Shown in pieces: positions 36,431 through 44,740 of a stretch of 64,000 nt of DNA. The stretch is from Methylomonas sp. (GTDB lineage Bacteria; Pseudomonadota; Gammaproteobacteria; Methylococcales; Methylomonadaceae). Location: NCBI GenBank assembly GCA_002928965.1, contig PERU01000012.1:37560-101559 (forward strand), in the 5' to 3' direction. Below the pieces are notes generated by a model, which was given only the letters and a program-made list of their open reading frames with translations, made no database searches and was not told the origin of the DNA. Position numbers and translations under genes: made by a program. Each line of letters begins with the position of its first letter. The first letter of the stretch is position 1.

Positions 36431-36755
36431 CCGGTCATGGCTGGCACCATAACAAGCTAAATTATTGAATGTAATGGAATGAACGATGGAGCTCAAACCC
36501 ACAACAACCGGAGCCACAATTCGCCCTCAATAATTTTATATTGATTAAATCAATACCTAGCGTCCATTTGCTTAATCGAAAGAAGACTCAGAAAGCCCAA
36601 AGTTATTGGAATAAATATAATAGAACAAGCTCACTTTTGGGCACAGCAATCACAGGACCAAGTCTTATCAGAGGATGAAAGTTTTAACCAAGGGATGCAA
36701 CAAATGCCCCTTAAGACATGAATGTAGCTCTTTGTGCGCCATCAAATCCCGGTAA
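36431..36755. other. Gene-free stretch between MITE copy 1 and ccdB
   Basis: AT-rich sequence; no gene, RNA or clear repeat recognised. The bases 36741-36755 contain the out-of-frame original end of ccdB. Confidence 0.4.
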
Positions 36756-37052
36756 TCAGCAAACGACCGCAGCTAAAATCTCGCTGCGAAGCATTTCCAA
36801 CTCAGTCACTTTGGCACCAAGATTTTTCGCCGGAATGGCAGCCATTTCTTGCACAACCAGCACATATCCTTGTTGTTCCCATTGAAAAATTGGATTCAAG
36901 CGGGTAATGGCTTTTTGTTCAGCCAGTTGTATGGCAGGAACCACCAACCGGCTTTTCAGCTCGCTTAGAAAGTCACTCTGAATGTCAAGTAGAAACGGGT
37001 AACGATCTTGGGTTTGTCGGTTATCGTTGCGATAAAGCGTAAATTGCGCCAT
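36756..37052 (-). CDS. ccdB: CcdB-family gyrase toxin, C-terminus altered
   Basis: A 98-aa protein (MAQFTLYRNDNRQTQDRYPF LLDIQSDFLSELKSRLVVPA) aligned with CcdB along its length. E. coli CcdB needs the C-terminal WGI to poison GyrA. Here the frame ends EILAAVVC, while the adjacent frame reads RLLITGI then TGA, the ending expected for chromosomal CcdBs. A 1-nt deletion within about 36760-36775 would explain this, so the toxin may be inactive. It overlaps ccdA by one base. Confidence 0.82.
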   Translation of the reverse strand: MAQFTLYRNDNRQTQDRYPFLLDIQSDFLSELKSRLVVPAIQLAEQKAITRLNPIFQWEQQGYVLVVQEMAAIPAKNLGAKVTELEMLRSEILAAVVC

Positions 37053-37297
37053 TAAAAACTCCGCAAGCTGTCACTGAAACAGCCTTCGGCTTCGATGCGT
37101 TGGTTATAGTCTTCGATAGCTTGCCGATTTTCATGTAGCCATTGTTGACGTTGCTTGTCACGTATGGCTTCGGTCAAGGCACGCTCCAGCGTGGCGGATA
37201 AGTTGATATGCAAGGCCTTGGCTTGGTTTAACAATTCGCTGTTGATACTGAGATTGGCGGCTTTTTTGGGGGCAGTCGGGTTAACAGCGGTTTGCAT
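37052..37297 (-). CDS. ccdA: CcdA-family antitoxin
   Basis: An 81-aa protein with an N-terminal ribbon-helix-helix (KKAANLSINSELLNQAKALH INLSATLERAL) and the C-terminal CcdB-binding segment WLHENRQAIEDYNQRIEAEG, the hallmark of CcdA. The stop overlaps the ccdB ATG (TAATG) with a GCGGAG ribosome site inside ccdA. TATGCGC repeats at about 37319-37338, just upstream, could be the operator. Confidence 0.92.
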   Translation of the reverse strand: MQTAVNPTAPKKAANLSINSELLNQAKALHINLSATLERALTEAIRDKQRQQWLHENRQAIEDYNQRIEAEGCFSDSLRSF

Positions 37298-37673
37298 GGC
37301 AATTCCTGGCGCATCTTTTATGCGCGCAGTATATGCGCAAAGAATGACCAGAGCTATTCAAATTCCGAGCTGGCGTTTCGAAAATTCTCAATATCCAATC
37401 TTAAAAGACGCTAAAAGGCTCTATGTGAAATACCTTGGGTAAGTAAACCGAAGCTTCATCAGAAAATATCCGGCTGCTTCCGCTCCCAAGAAGGCGCTGA
37501 TTTCTTTTGCCGTATCCGCAGCTATCTATACGACTTGTCGAAAAAATGATGTGTCTGCAGCTACAGCGCTGACTCTACTTTTTGAGGGCACACTGCTGGC
37601 GTTTATTTTGTAAAGCGCAGGGGCTATATTATGGAGAGTAAATACTAGATTTTAAGTTAAATGGTGGTAGCAA
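37298..37673. other. Intergenic region between ccdA and the SDR gene
   Basis: 376 bp with divergent genes on both sides. Contains TATGCGC repeats near ccdA and an AT-rich stretch with GGAGAG before the SDR gene. No gene recognised. Confidence 0.4.
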
Positions 37674-38354
37674 ATGCGTAACATCTTACTTATTGGCGCC
37701 AGCAGCGGGATTGGCGCTGCTGTTGCTAACTTGGCGGAGCCTGCAGAAATTCAGGTGTTTTCGCTCGGCCGCAGCCCGGTCGAGGCTGTTTATAGGCATT
37801 TTGAATGCAATGTGCTGACGGATTCTCTGCCACACATCGAAGAGCCTTTGCATGGTTTGGTTTACTGTCCTGGCAGTATCAATCTAAAGCCTTTTTCAAG
37901 CATCAAACTCGAGGATTTCAAGCAGGATTTTGAGCTTAATGTCCTGGGTGCATTGCGTTGTTTGCAGCATTACCATGCCAATCTGCTTGCTGCCAATTTT
38001 GCATCAGTAGTCATGTTCAGCACGGTTGCCGTACAAACCGGATTTCCGTATCACGCGCTGGTAGCAGCGTCCAAAGGTGCGATAGAGGGATTGACCCGCA
38101 CCTTGGCCGCAGAGTGGGCGCCCAAGATCAGAGTCAACGCCATAGCGCCATCCCTCACGAACACGCCTTTGGCTGAACGCTTGTTACGGGAAGATAGCAA
38201 AAAGCAGGCTGCAGCTCTGCGTCATCCGCTAAAAAGAGTGGGGGAAGCAGACGATTTGGCCAATATGGCTTTATTTTTGTTGTCCGATAAAGCCAGTTGG
38301 ATTACTGGCCAAATCATGCATGTCGACGGCGGGGTATCGTCTATCAGGTCTTAG
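37674..38354 (+). CDS. SDR-family oxidoreductase with a non-canonical active site
   Basis: A 226-aa Rossmann protein. The cofactor motif GASSGIG is at 8-14, and YCPGSIN replaces the NNAG motif. S116 (FSTVAV) and K134 (AASKGA) are kept, but the tyrosine of the YxxxK motif is V130; H127 and Y126 lie nearby. The ending ITGQIMHVDGGVSSIRS is typical of SDRs. The substrate cannot be told. It lies between the two MITE copies together with ccdAB. Confidence 0.85.
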   Translation: MRNILLIGASSGIGAAVANLAEPAEIQVFSLGRSPVEAVYRHFECNVLTDSLPHIEEPLHGLVYCPGSINLKPFSSIKLEDFKQDFELNVLGALRCLQHYHANLLAANFASVVMFSTVAVQTGFPYHALVAASKGAIEGLTRTLAAEWAPKIRVNAIAPSLTNTPLAERLLREDSKKQAAALRHPLKRVGEADDLANMALFLLSDKASWITGQIMHVDGGVSSIRS

Positions 38355-38441
38355 GCAGGTGTTGGCGCCACCCCTCCCTAAAGCAAGGGGAGGATCCAAA
38401 GGTTCCGGATTTGATGGCAAAGTCATCATACGGTATGTCCC

Positions 38442-38604
38442 AGGAGCCTGTCCGAGAATAGATAAACCTGCTACGGAAAAGCCCTTTTGGCCAGATTTCC
38501 TGCTCATTTTCGTTAAATAGCACCACTATTCGCCTCAAATGATCAACCAATCTGACTCAAAATAGCTTTCCCTCGCGACGATTCCTATTCTCGGACAGAC
38601 TCCT
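38442..38604 (-). mobile_element. MITE-like element, copy 2
   Basis: About 163 bp with 20-bp terminal inverted repeats differing at one position: AGGAGCCTGTCCGAGAATAG at the left end and the complement of AGGAGTCTGTCCGAGAATAG at the right end. Inverse copy of 36273-36430. It has no transposase; it must have been moved in trans. Confidence 0.85.
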
Positions 38605-38733
38605 AGGAGCCAAAAAGTTGAGTAAGTCCAAGGCTTTTATTTTATAATGCCCACCAGTTTGCGATTGAAATCATATGGCTATCAAGCCGGTCGTTCAGCA
38701 AAGATTACTTCATTGACCCGAGAAAATTTAACC

Positions 38734-39057
38734 ATGAAAAACCTGAATGTTGCATTGGTAAGGCTGCTGCAGTTTGTAGTTTTCGCTCTGTTTACCTTTT
38801 TTGTGCTGGTCTATTTCGGCGCTATGATCCTGTTGCCACTGGATATCGTGGTTCTGATTACCAAAGCATTAGGCTTGCTGGGTATTGGCAGTTTGTTCGG
38901 TGCTATCATTGCCGTGCCTGTGGTGGCTTACTTGGGTAAGATTGTTTACAACACACCGGGTCTGATTCAAATGATTGTTGATAATGGCATTGATTTAGCC
39001 AATACCGGCAAACAACGGGTTGAAGCTTTTAATAAAATCGCTGAAGCTGCAAAGTAA
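38734..39057 (+). CDS. Small hydrophobic membrane protein of unknown family (107 aa)
   Basis: MKNLNVALVRLLQFVVFALF continues into two long hydrophobic stretches (about residues 9-35 and 40-75) and ends with an amphipathic tail (GIDLANTGKQRVEAFNKIAE). I do not recognise the family. The frame is open back to 38647, but ATG 38734 removes an unlikely basic extension. A strong terminator follows directly. Confidence 0.65.
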   Translation: MKNLNVALVRLLQFVVFALFTFFVLVYFGAMILLPLDIVVLITKALGLLGIGSLFGAIIAVPVVAYLGKIVYNTPGLIQMIVDNGIDLANTGKQRVEAFNKIAEAAK

Positions 39058-39077
39058 TCGGTGCTGAGTTCTTAACC

Positions 39078-39101
39078 AAAAGGGGCTTTTTAGCCCCTTT
39101 T
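39078..39101. terminator. Bidirectional intrinsic terminator
   Basis: AAAAGGGGCT / AGCCCCTTTT stem (39078-39087, 39092-39101) with a TTTT loop, placed between the membrane protein gene and the convergent TIR gene. Confidence 0.88.
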
Positions 39102-39124
39102 GCATTTATGGTGTAGGGCTTTTT

Positions 39125-40003
39125 TTATGGCCCAGTCGGCTTTGGCGACTGCCGGGTTAACTGTAAATTGGAGTGTTCATCTGACAATAGTTCAGTTAAT
39201 TCACCCTGTAAAGATTGACCGTTCCAGGCTTTTTTAACCCGACCGTGATACTTGAAGCGGCTGGTATAAATCGGTTCCAGGGTAAATTCCATCCACAATC
39301 CATTCATATGGCCTTGGCCTGAATCATATGTTTTCTGCATGCCGGGGTCGATATGCTCGACATGAAATTGCTGGCCTTCAGGTGTAAAAGTCAGATAAGT
39401 GCCGTCTTCAAAATACCAGTGTCCGGAGAAATCAGTCTGCGATTGGTAAAGCCAGCCCATCACAGAGACCAAGCCTATTAAGCCCGAAACGAGTGCTAAA
39501 CGCAGAGGCCAGCGAATGTCTTGGCGCGGTGGGCTTTGATCGGCTGCCACCAAGTCGCGGAGGCACTGGGTCAGTAGCGCCACATCATGCTCCCAGCGGC
39601 TGTCGGTCAGTTCAACCGCTTGCTGGAAGGCCAGTCTTGCAATACTTTCAGGCAACTGTTGCACGGATGGCATGGGTGCATCGTTCAGTAGAATCGGAAT
39701 AATCCTGATCCCCCGCCTCAGCGCCGTTTCAATTTCCATTCTGACCAAGTCATCTGCGGCGAACAGGCGTTGCTGATCTGCGGTATTTTTGAGGCTCAGC
39801 CAATCCATGCCTATCATGACCAACAGCACATCAGCGGTTGCCAAGTGCTGCTGAATCGTCTTTAAAAAATTCTGGCCAGGGGCGATATCGTCGTAATCCC
39901 TGAAAATTTGATTGTCGCCGAACGCGCGGTTTAAATGATCAGCCAAACGGCCTGCATAGCCGGTACTATCATCGCGGCGGTAGGAAATAAAGATTTTACT
40001 CAT
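39125..40003 (-). CDS. TIR-domain membrane protein
   Basis: A 292-aa protein. The TIR domain spans residues 1-150: KIFISYRRDDSTGYAGRLAD, IFRDYDDIAPGQNF, VLLVMIGMDW and the helix with E90 (VRMEIETALRRGIRIIPIL), where NAD-cleaving TIRs carry the catalytic glutamate. A membrane helix follows (about 166-186), then a beta-rich domain (DFSGHWYFEDGTYLTF to NLQLTRQ) of unknown role. ATG 40003 has GGAG 7 nt upstream. The TIR may sense or execute in host defence or stress; that is inferred from family precedents. Confidence 0.88.
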   Translation of the reverse strand: MSKIFISYRRDDSTGYAGRLADHLNRAFGDNQIFRDYDDIAPGQNFLKTIQQHLATADVLLVMIGMDWLSLKNTADQQRLFAADDLVRMEIETALRRGIRIIPILLNDAPMPSVQQLPESIARLAFQQAVELTDSRWEHDVALLTQCLRDLVAADQSPPRQDIRWPLRLALVSGLIGLVSVMGWLYQSQTDFSGHWYFEDGTYLTFTPEGQQFHVEHIDPGMQKTYDSGQGHMNGLWMEFTLEPIYTSRFKYHGRVKKAWNGQSLQGELTELLSDEHSNLQLTRQSPKPTGP

Positions 40004-40161
40004 CTTCTGCTCCGTGAATATCACGACCTATCCTATCCTGTTGGATTGCAACATGGGCGCTTTTATACAGCAGGTCAGCATAGGCGAAATTGAACTGCTT
40101 GCCAGATCAGGGTGATGCCTTATAATTAATCCGTAATAACGGTCATTTTAAGAGGCGAGTC

Positions 40162-40527
40162 ATGACAAGTCTGGATTTTATACAACAAGTGATTACCGAT
40201 GACGGGCTGGTGGCGGCGGCGGTGTTAGCCAAAGTTTTGCATATAACCCAAACCGATCTCGCCGATGCGACCGGCTTGTCACAAGATGCGGTATCTAAAC
40301 GCACCCGTCTGAAAAGCCGCGCGACGCAGGCCAGATTAAAAGATACGGTAGAAATCATCAATCGGGTGTCGCAATGGTCGGGCGGAACAGGTCGGGCGTT
40401 TGCTTGGTTTCGCTCGCAACCTTTACCGTCTTTTGGTGATAAAACCGCTGAGGATTTGGTCAAGGAAGGTCGCGCGGATGCGGTTAAAGCCTATTTGGCG
40501 AGGATTGCCGATGGCGGTTACGCTTGA
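40162..40527 (+). CDS. Xre/MbcA-type antitoxin (DUF2384)
   Basis: A 121-aa protein with an N-terminal helix-turn-helix region (LAKVLHITQTDLADATGLSQ DAVSKRTR) and the C-terminal MbcA/ParS domain (GRAFAWFRSQPLPSFGDKTA EDLVKEGRADAVKAYLARI) that pairs with RES toxins. The antitoxin binds the toxin active site and probably represses the operon. The gene starts 158 bp from the divergent TIR gene. Confidence 0.92.
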   Translation: MTSLDFIQQVITDDGLVAAAVLAKVLHITQTDLADATGLSQDAVSKRTRLKSRATQARLKDTVEIINRVSQWSGGTGRAFAWFRSQPLPSFGDKTAEDLVKEGRADAVKAYLARIADGGYA

Positions 40528-41063
40528 ACGTTTCGGGGAGCCATTTTTCCGGTATTGTGTATCGTGCGCATCATCCGATGTGGGCTTATCTGCCTTTATC
40601 AGGCGAGGGTGCGAAAAGATACGGAGGTCGTTTCAATCGACCGGGTACGGCAACATTGTATACCGCGCTGGATTTAACGACGGCCTGGCTGGAAGCGCAA
40701 CAGGGTTTTCCATTCAAGGCTCAGCCGATGACGATGGTGGCGTATCGGGTCGATTGCAGTGATATTGTCGACCTGACCGATCCGCAGCTATTGAAAAATC
40801 TGGATTTCACTGAGGCTATGCTGGGTTGTGCCTGGGAAGATTTGGCATGGCAAAATCTGCAACCACCGACTTGGTTGCTAGCGAGTCGATTGCTTGCAGC
40901 AGGGTTTGTGGGTGCCAAGGTGCGCAGTTTTGCTCCAGGTTGTGCGGCCCGGCAGCATAATCTGGTGTTGTGGCGTTGGGGTGATGATGCCACGCATGCC
41001 ATTGACGTGATAGACGATTTTGGTCGCTTGCCGAAATCGACAGAGGCCTGGAGAGAAACCTGA
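40524..41063 (+). CDS. RES-domain toxin
   Basis: A 179-aa protein with the RES family residues R14 (VYRAHHP), GGRFNRPG (34-41) and E57 (TTAWLEAQQ), and a serine later in the fold. RES toxins degrade NAD. Translation appears to start at TTG 40524, overlapping the antitoxin stop (TTGA), so it is coupled and probably weak. Both genes look intact. Confidence 0.92.
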   Translation: MNVSGSHFSGIVYRAHHPMWAYLPLSGEGAKRYGGRFNRPGTATLYTALDLTTAWLEAQQGFPFKAQPMTMVAYRVDCSDIVDLTDPQLLKNLDFTEAMLGCAWEDLAWQNLQPPTWLLASRLLAAGFVGAKVRSFAPGCAARQHNLVLWRWGDDATHAIDVIDDFGRLPKSTEAWRET

Positions 41064-41188
41064 GTCATTGTCTGCGCTTTAATTGTTGGCCGTTGGCCTG
41101 GGATCAATTAGCTTGAGTGGTGCAATTGCGTTATTTCGAATTTAAAAACAACCTGATAAGCAAACTACTTCGGCAAAAGTCCGAAAGT

Positions 41189-41235
41189 CCGTCATGCTTG
41201 GAAAGTCTGCCCCTGAGGGGATGCCGGTATGACGG
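41189..41235. repeat. REP-type palindromic element
   Basis: CCGTCAT (41189-41195) and ATGACGG (41229-41235) frame an inner CCCCTGAGGGG dyad. Related sequence lies at about 23864-23976. Confidence 0.55.
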
Positions 41236-41319
41236 CTTAATTTAGTGGCATTGGGCGAAGGGTATTTAAGGTCCGGGTTAATAATCAGGAAAAACAATTA
41301 AAACTAACTATGAATTAGT

Positions 41320-41760
41320 ATGAAATCATTATTAAAGAGTCATGAAAAAGAGATTGAGAAACTAATAGAAAGTATAGTTGCTCACGCAAAAGAAGATTGG
41401 TTGATTGATACCCGTAAATTGGAACAGCAGATTGCAGATGCGGCCAATCGTGAGGCTGCCCTAATAGAAGAAAACAGTGATTTAAAACAGAAATTAAAAG
41501 AAGCGCGATCGTATAAAGATTACTATTCCAAACTACTGGATGATGCAAAAGAAATTGAACTGGAATTACATAGAAAGTGCGCTGATTACCATGTCAGGCA
41601 ACAAGAACTTGAAGAAAGTCTAAAAGCCAATAATCAAGCTATAAACAGTGAAGGTGTTAAAGACGCCAAAATTGATTTAATAAGGCTGACCAATCAGATT
41701 CACGCGGCGAGAACGGAATTAAGTAGTTTAAGAAAAGAAATTGAGCAGGTTAAGGCTTGA
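41320..41760 (+). CDS. Coiled-coil protein of unknown function (146 aa)
   Basis: Almost entirely heptad-like and charged: LEQQIADAANREAALIEENS DLKQKLKEA and LTNQIHAARTELSSLRKEIE. No signal peptide, membrane segment or catalytic motif. ATG at 41320. I do not recognise a family; it could be a structural or partner protein. Base composition is AT-richer than the neighbouring RES gene. Confidence 0.6.
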   Translation: MKSLLKSHEKEIEKLIESIVAHAKEDWLIDTRKLEQQIADAANREAALIEENSDLKQKLKEARSYKDYYSKLLDDAKEIELELHRKCADYHVRQQELEESLKANNQAINSEGVKDAKIDLIRLTNQIHAARTELSSLRKEIEQVKA

Positions 41761-42525
41761 TTAATGAAATGACTGTCAACCCAAAGACGCCAACCGCCCA
41801 AGCTTTATCAACGTTTGTAAATTGACGATAAGACGTAGGCTGGGTTAATGATAATGAAACCCAGCTAATGGATGAATAAATGATGCGAACTTACATTCGC
41901 AGTCATTAAAAAAACGATGTTTATTTTCACTTTGTTCAACCTAGCCTACGGTCCTAATTAGTTAGTATTTTTAATAAAATCTTAATTGTTTTTTAAATCA
42001 AATTTAATTTTGTCTCGGTAAATTAAGCTGCAGCCAAAGGAATATAAATTACCTAGGTTAATTGTGGTTGAATTATATTTCAACTTCAGAGTTTTATAAT
42101 TTGACGAGGTGTTTTATGAGAATAGCAGTAAGCACATTCAACAAAACCGCATTCGTTGCAGTTTTTCCTCTTGTTGAAATCCTTGAAATCGGAGCGACAG
42201 GTGAGCCAAGATTTTCAGCCTCCTGTAGTCGTGGCATTTGGCGTATTTGCGCCGCGAAGCGGATCAAACCTGCAAGGTATCGCGACACGCCGTCAAGTCA
42301 TGCGAGAGCCAATGTTTTGATCCCCTTATGGGGTCGAAACGAGGTGAAGCGGACGAATTACGGCGATGAAGCAATGAGCGGTCGCGTGATTTTTGTCGAC
42401 TTTTTCCAGAGGGATACCAAAAAAAATCTTTTGGCAAACATGGCGAGTTTTCCGAGTTCCAGACCTCAGACCGTCGCTGAAGAAACCGGTTGTAATGGCA
42501 CTGTTACGGTAGACCACGCAGGGTA

Positions 42526-42577
42526 GTAGGCATGTGCTGAACAGAGTGAAGCGCATCACATCGTTCGCGATTGTTGC
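42526..42577 (+). repeat. Dispersed repeat, copy 2
   Basis: GTAGGCATGTGCTGAACA, TGAAGCGCATC and TCGCGATTGTTGCGG match the copy at 26067-26111 apart from small insertions. Confidence 0.5.
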
Positions 42578-42681
42578 GGTTCGTAAACTCACCACACCAC
42601 CGGCCTTTTGATGGGAGCAAAAAAATAGAAGATTTGAAACGAGCTAAATCTGAAGTGCGACAGCCATGCTAGGTATCAACA

Positions 42682-42709
42682 AAAAATGGGGCCGGATGGC
42701 CCCATTTTT
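42682..42709. terminator. Terminator of prfC (bidirectional)
   Basis: AAAAATGGGGCC / GGCCCCATTTTT (42682-42693, 42698-42709), GGAT loop, T runs on both strands. It sits 29 bp beyond the prfC stop. Confidence 0.92.
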
Positions 42710-42738
42710 CACATTGGTTTTGATTTAAAGATTGTCGA

Positions 42739-44313
42739 TCAAAGCTCTCTGGTCGCGCTAAAGTGAATATCCGGCCAGCGTTCTTGTGTCAATTGCAGGT
42801 TGACCCGGCTGGTGGCCAGATACACCAGATAACCGCCACCGTCTTCGGCCAGATTTTCAAAGGCCTTGTTTTTAAACTCTTCCAGTTTCACCGCATTGTC
42901 CGAGCTAACCCAGCGTACCGTGTTGATGGGCGAGGCATCATAAGCGCATTCGACGTTGTATTCGTGTTTCAGTCGATGCGCGGTGACATCAAACTGCAGA
43001 ATACCCACCGCACCCAAAATCAAATCATTGTTTTTTAATGGTTTGAATAACTGGGTCGCGCCTTCCTCGGTTAATTGCACCAAACCTTTTTGTAAGGCTT
43101 TGGCTCGAAGCGGGTCTTTTAACACCACCCGCCGAAACAGTTCCGGGGCAAAGTAGGGGATGCCGCCAAATTTCAGATTTTCGCCTTGGGTGAAAGTATC
43201 CCCGACCTGAATGGTGCCGTGATTGTGTAAACCAATGATGTCGCCGGGATAGGCTTCTTCGACATTCTTGCGACTGTCGGCCTGGAAGGTAATCGCGTTG
43301 GCCACCTGGATCGGCTTGCCGATACGGACATGGTGCATTTTCATGCCCTTGTCGAATTTGCCGGAGCTGATACGCATAAAGGCTACCCGGTCGCGGTGGG
43401 CGGGGTCCATATTAGCCTGGATTTTAAACACAAAGCCGGTGAATTTTTCTTCATCCGGATGCACTGTGCGTTGTTCTGCTTGGCGAGGTCTGGGGCTGGG
43501 GGCAAATTCGGCAAACGCATCCAGTAGTTCAATGATGCCGAAGTTGTTGATCGCCGAGCCAAAAAATACCGGGGTTTGTTCGCCGCGCAAGTATTTGTCC
43601 ATATCAAACTCGTGGCTGGCACCTTTCACCAGATCGATTTCCTCGCGCAATTCTTCGGCCTGATAGCCCAGCAGTTCATCCAGATGCGGATTATTCAAGC
43701 CTTTGATGACTTCTGCCTGGGCGATTTTGCCGCCGTGGTGCGGGCTGAACAGCAGGATTTCATCCTTGTACATTTGGTAAACGCCTTTAAAGCGTTTGCC
43801 CATGCCAATCGGCCAGGTCATTGGCGCACATTCTATTTTCAGCACGCTTTCCACTTCATCCAGCAACTCGATGGGTTCGCGGCCTTCACGGTCGAGTTTG
43901 TTGATAAAGGTCAGAATCGGCGTGTCGCGTAGCCGACAGACTTCCATCAGTTTGATGGTTCTGTCTTCGACGCCCTTGGCAACGTCGATCACCATCAGTG
44001 CCGAGTCAACAGCGGTCAGGGTGCGGTAGGTATCTTCCGAGAAATCTTCATGGCCCGGTGTATCCAGCAGGTTGATGATGGCACCGTTATGCTCGAATTG
44101 CATCACCGAGGTGGTGACCGAAATACCCCGTTCCTTTTCCATTTCCATCCAATCGGAGGTGGCGTGGCGGGCGGCTTTACGTCCTTTTACAGAACCCGCT
44201 AACTGAATGGCGCCGCCGAACAGCAACAGTTTTTCGGTAATGGTGGTTTTACCGGCGTCAGGATGGGAGATGATTGCAAAAGTGCGGCGTCGCTTGAATT
44301 CAGTGAGTTCCAT
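42739..44313 (-). CDS. prfC: Peptide chain release factor 3
   Basis: GTPase that recycles RF1/RF2 after termination. The 524-aa protein has G1 [14 protein letters not shown], the effector region [20 protein letters not shown]3 [17 protein letters not shown]4 NKLDRE, and the RF3-specific C-terminal domains. Length is close to E. coli RF3 (529). It is monocistronic, with its own terminator, and divergent from nothing nearby on its promoter side apart from the gene-free 44314-44740. Confidence 0.97.
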   Translation of the reverse strand: MELTEFKRRRTFAIISHPDAGKTTITEKLLLFGGAIQLAGSVKGRKAARHATSDWMEMEKERGISVTTSVMQFEHNGAIINLLDTPGHEDFSEDTYRTLTAVDSALMVIDVAKGVEDRTIKLMEVCRLRDTPILTFINKLDREGREPIELLDEVESVLKIECAPMTWPIGMGKRFKGVYQMYKDEILLFSPHHGGKIAQAEVIKGLNNPHLDELLGYQAEELREEIDLVKGASHEFDMDKYLRGEQTPVFFGSAINNFGIIELLDAFAEFAPSPRPRQAEQRTVHPDEEKFTGFVFKIQANMDPAHRDRVAFMRISSGKFDKGMKMHHVRIGKPIQVANAITFQADSRKNVEEAYPGDIIGLHNHGTIQVGDTFTQGENLKFGGIPYFAPELFRRVVLKDPLRAKALQKGLVQLTEEGATQLFKPLKNNDLILGAVGILQFDVTAHRLKHEYNVECAYDASPINTVRWVSSDNAVKLEEFKNKAFENLAEDGGGYLVYLATSRVNLQLTQERWPDIHFSATREL

Positions 44314-44740
44314 TGAGGTATGAATCTGGATTTATTGTAAATTTGTACTCGAATTTGTACTAAATTTGCAAAGTACATATCCTTTCGTGTTACGTCGCAT
44401 TATATCTCAATTTGACTCTATGCCGTCTTGCTGGCTCTACCCCTCCCATACCTCAATTTCATCCAGTGGTAGATCGTCCTTTTACAGACTTGGTATCTAT
44501 GTGTTAAAGCAGAGATGGTCAGGAATTGTTTTCCAATCATCTATTAAGTTGCCAATCAAAATGTGGCTCGGGGAGATTGTTCAAATGTATCTCCCTCGGT
44601 CCCCTCGCTTTGCTCTCCCCCTTTTTCAAAGGTGGACGTTATTTTTGGCGAAATCCTAAGTGTTAATTCCCGCTATCCTTCATCCGAGTGCTTGTGCCCA
44701 GAGGATAAACGCATGAAATGCGGTTTTTAATGGACGGGTT
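44314..44740. other. Gene-free 427 bp with dispersed repeat copy C
   Basis: No gene seen. 44633-44658 (GGACGTTATTTTTGGCGAAA then TCCTA) is copy C of the repeat at 30918. It is preceded by CTCCCCCTTTTTCAAAGG, also repeat-like. Confidence 0.5.

Larger units (their letters stand above)
41761..42738. other. 978-bp gene-free, repeat-rich region
   Basis: No convincing gene. It contains an inverted repeat CGTAGGCTGGGTT (41836-41848) with AACCTAGCCTACG (41938-41950), each able to form local stems (GCTGGGTT/AAACCCAGC). A 27-nt hairpin lies at 42314-42340 (11-bp stem with two G-U pairs, CTTAT loop) and a dispersed repeat at 42526-42577. A possible 154-codon frame at 42062 lacks family resemblance and crosses these repeats. 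Confidence 0.5.

Noticed and set aside
42062..42526. 154-codon open frame in the gap before prfC
   Set aside because: No recognisable domain, it crosses the hairpin and dispersed repeat, and no ribosome site is evident.
44366..44659. 97-codon frame between prfC and the aminotransferase gene
   Set aside because: Low-complexity composition, no ribosome site, overlaps repeat copy C.
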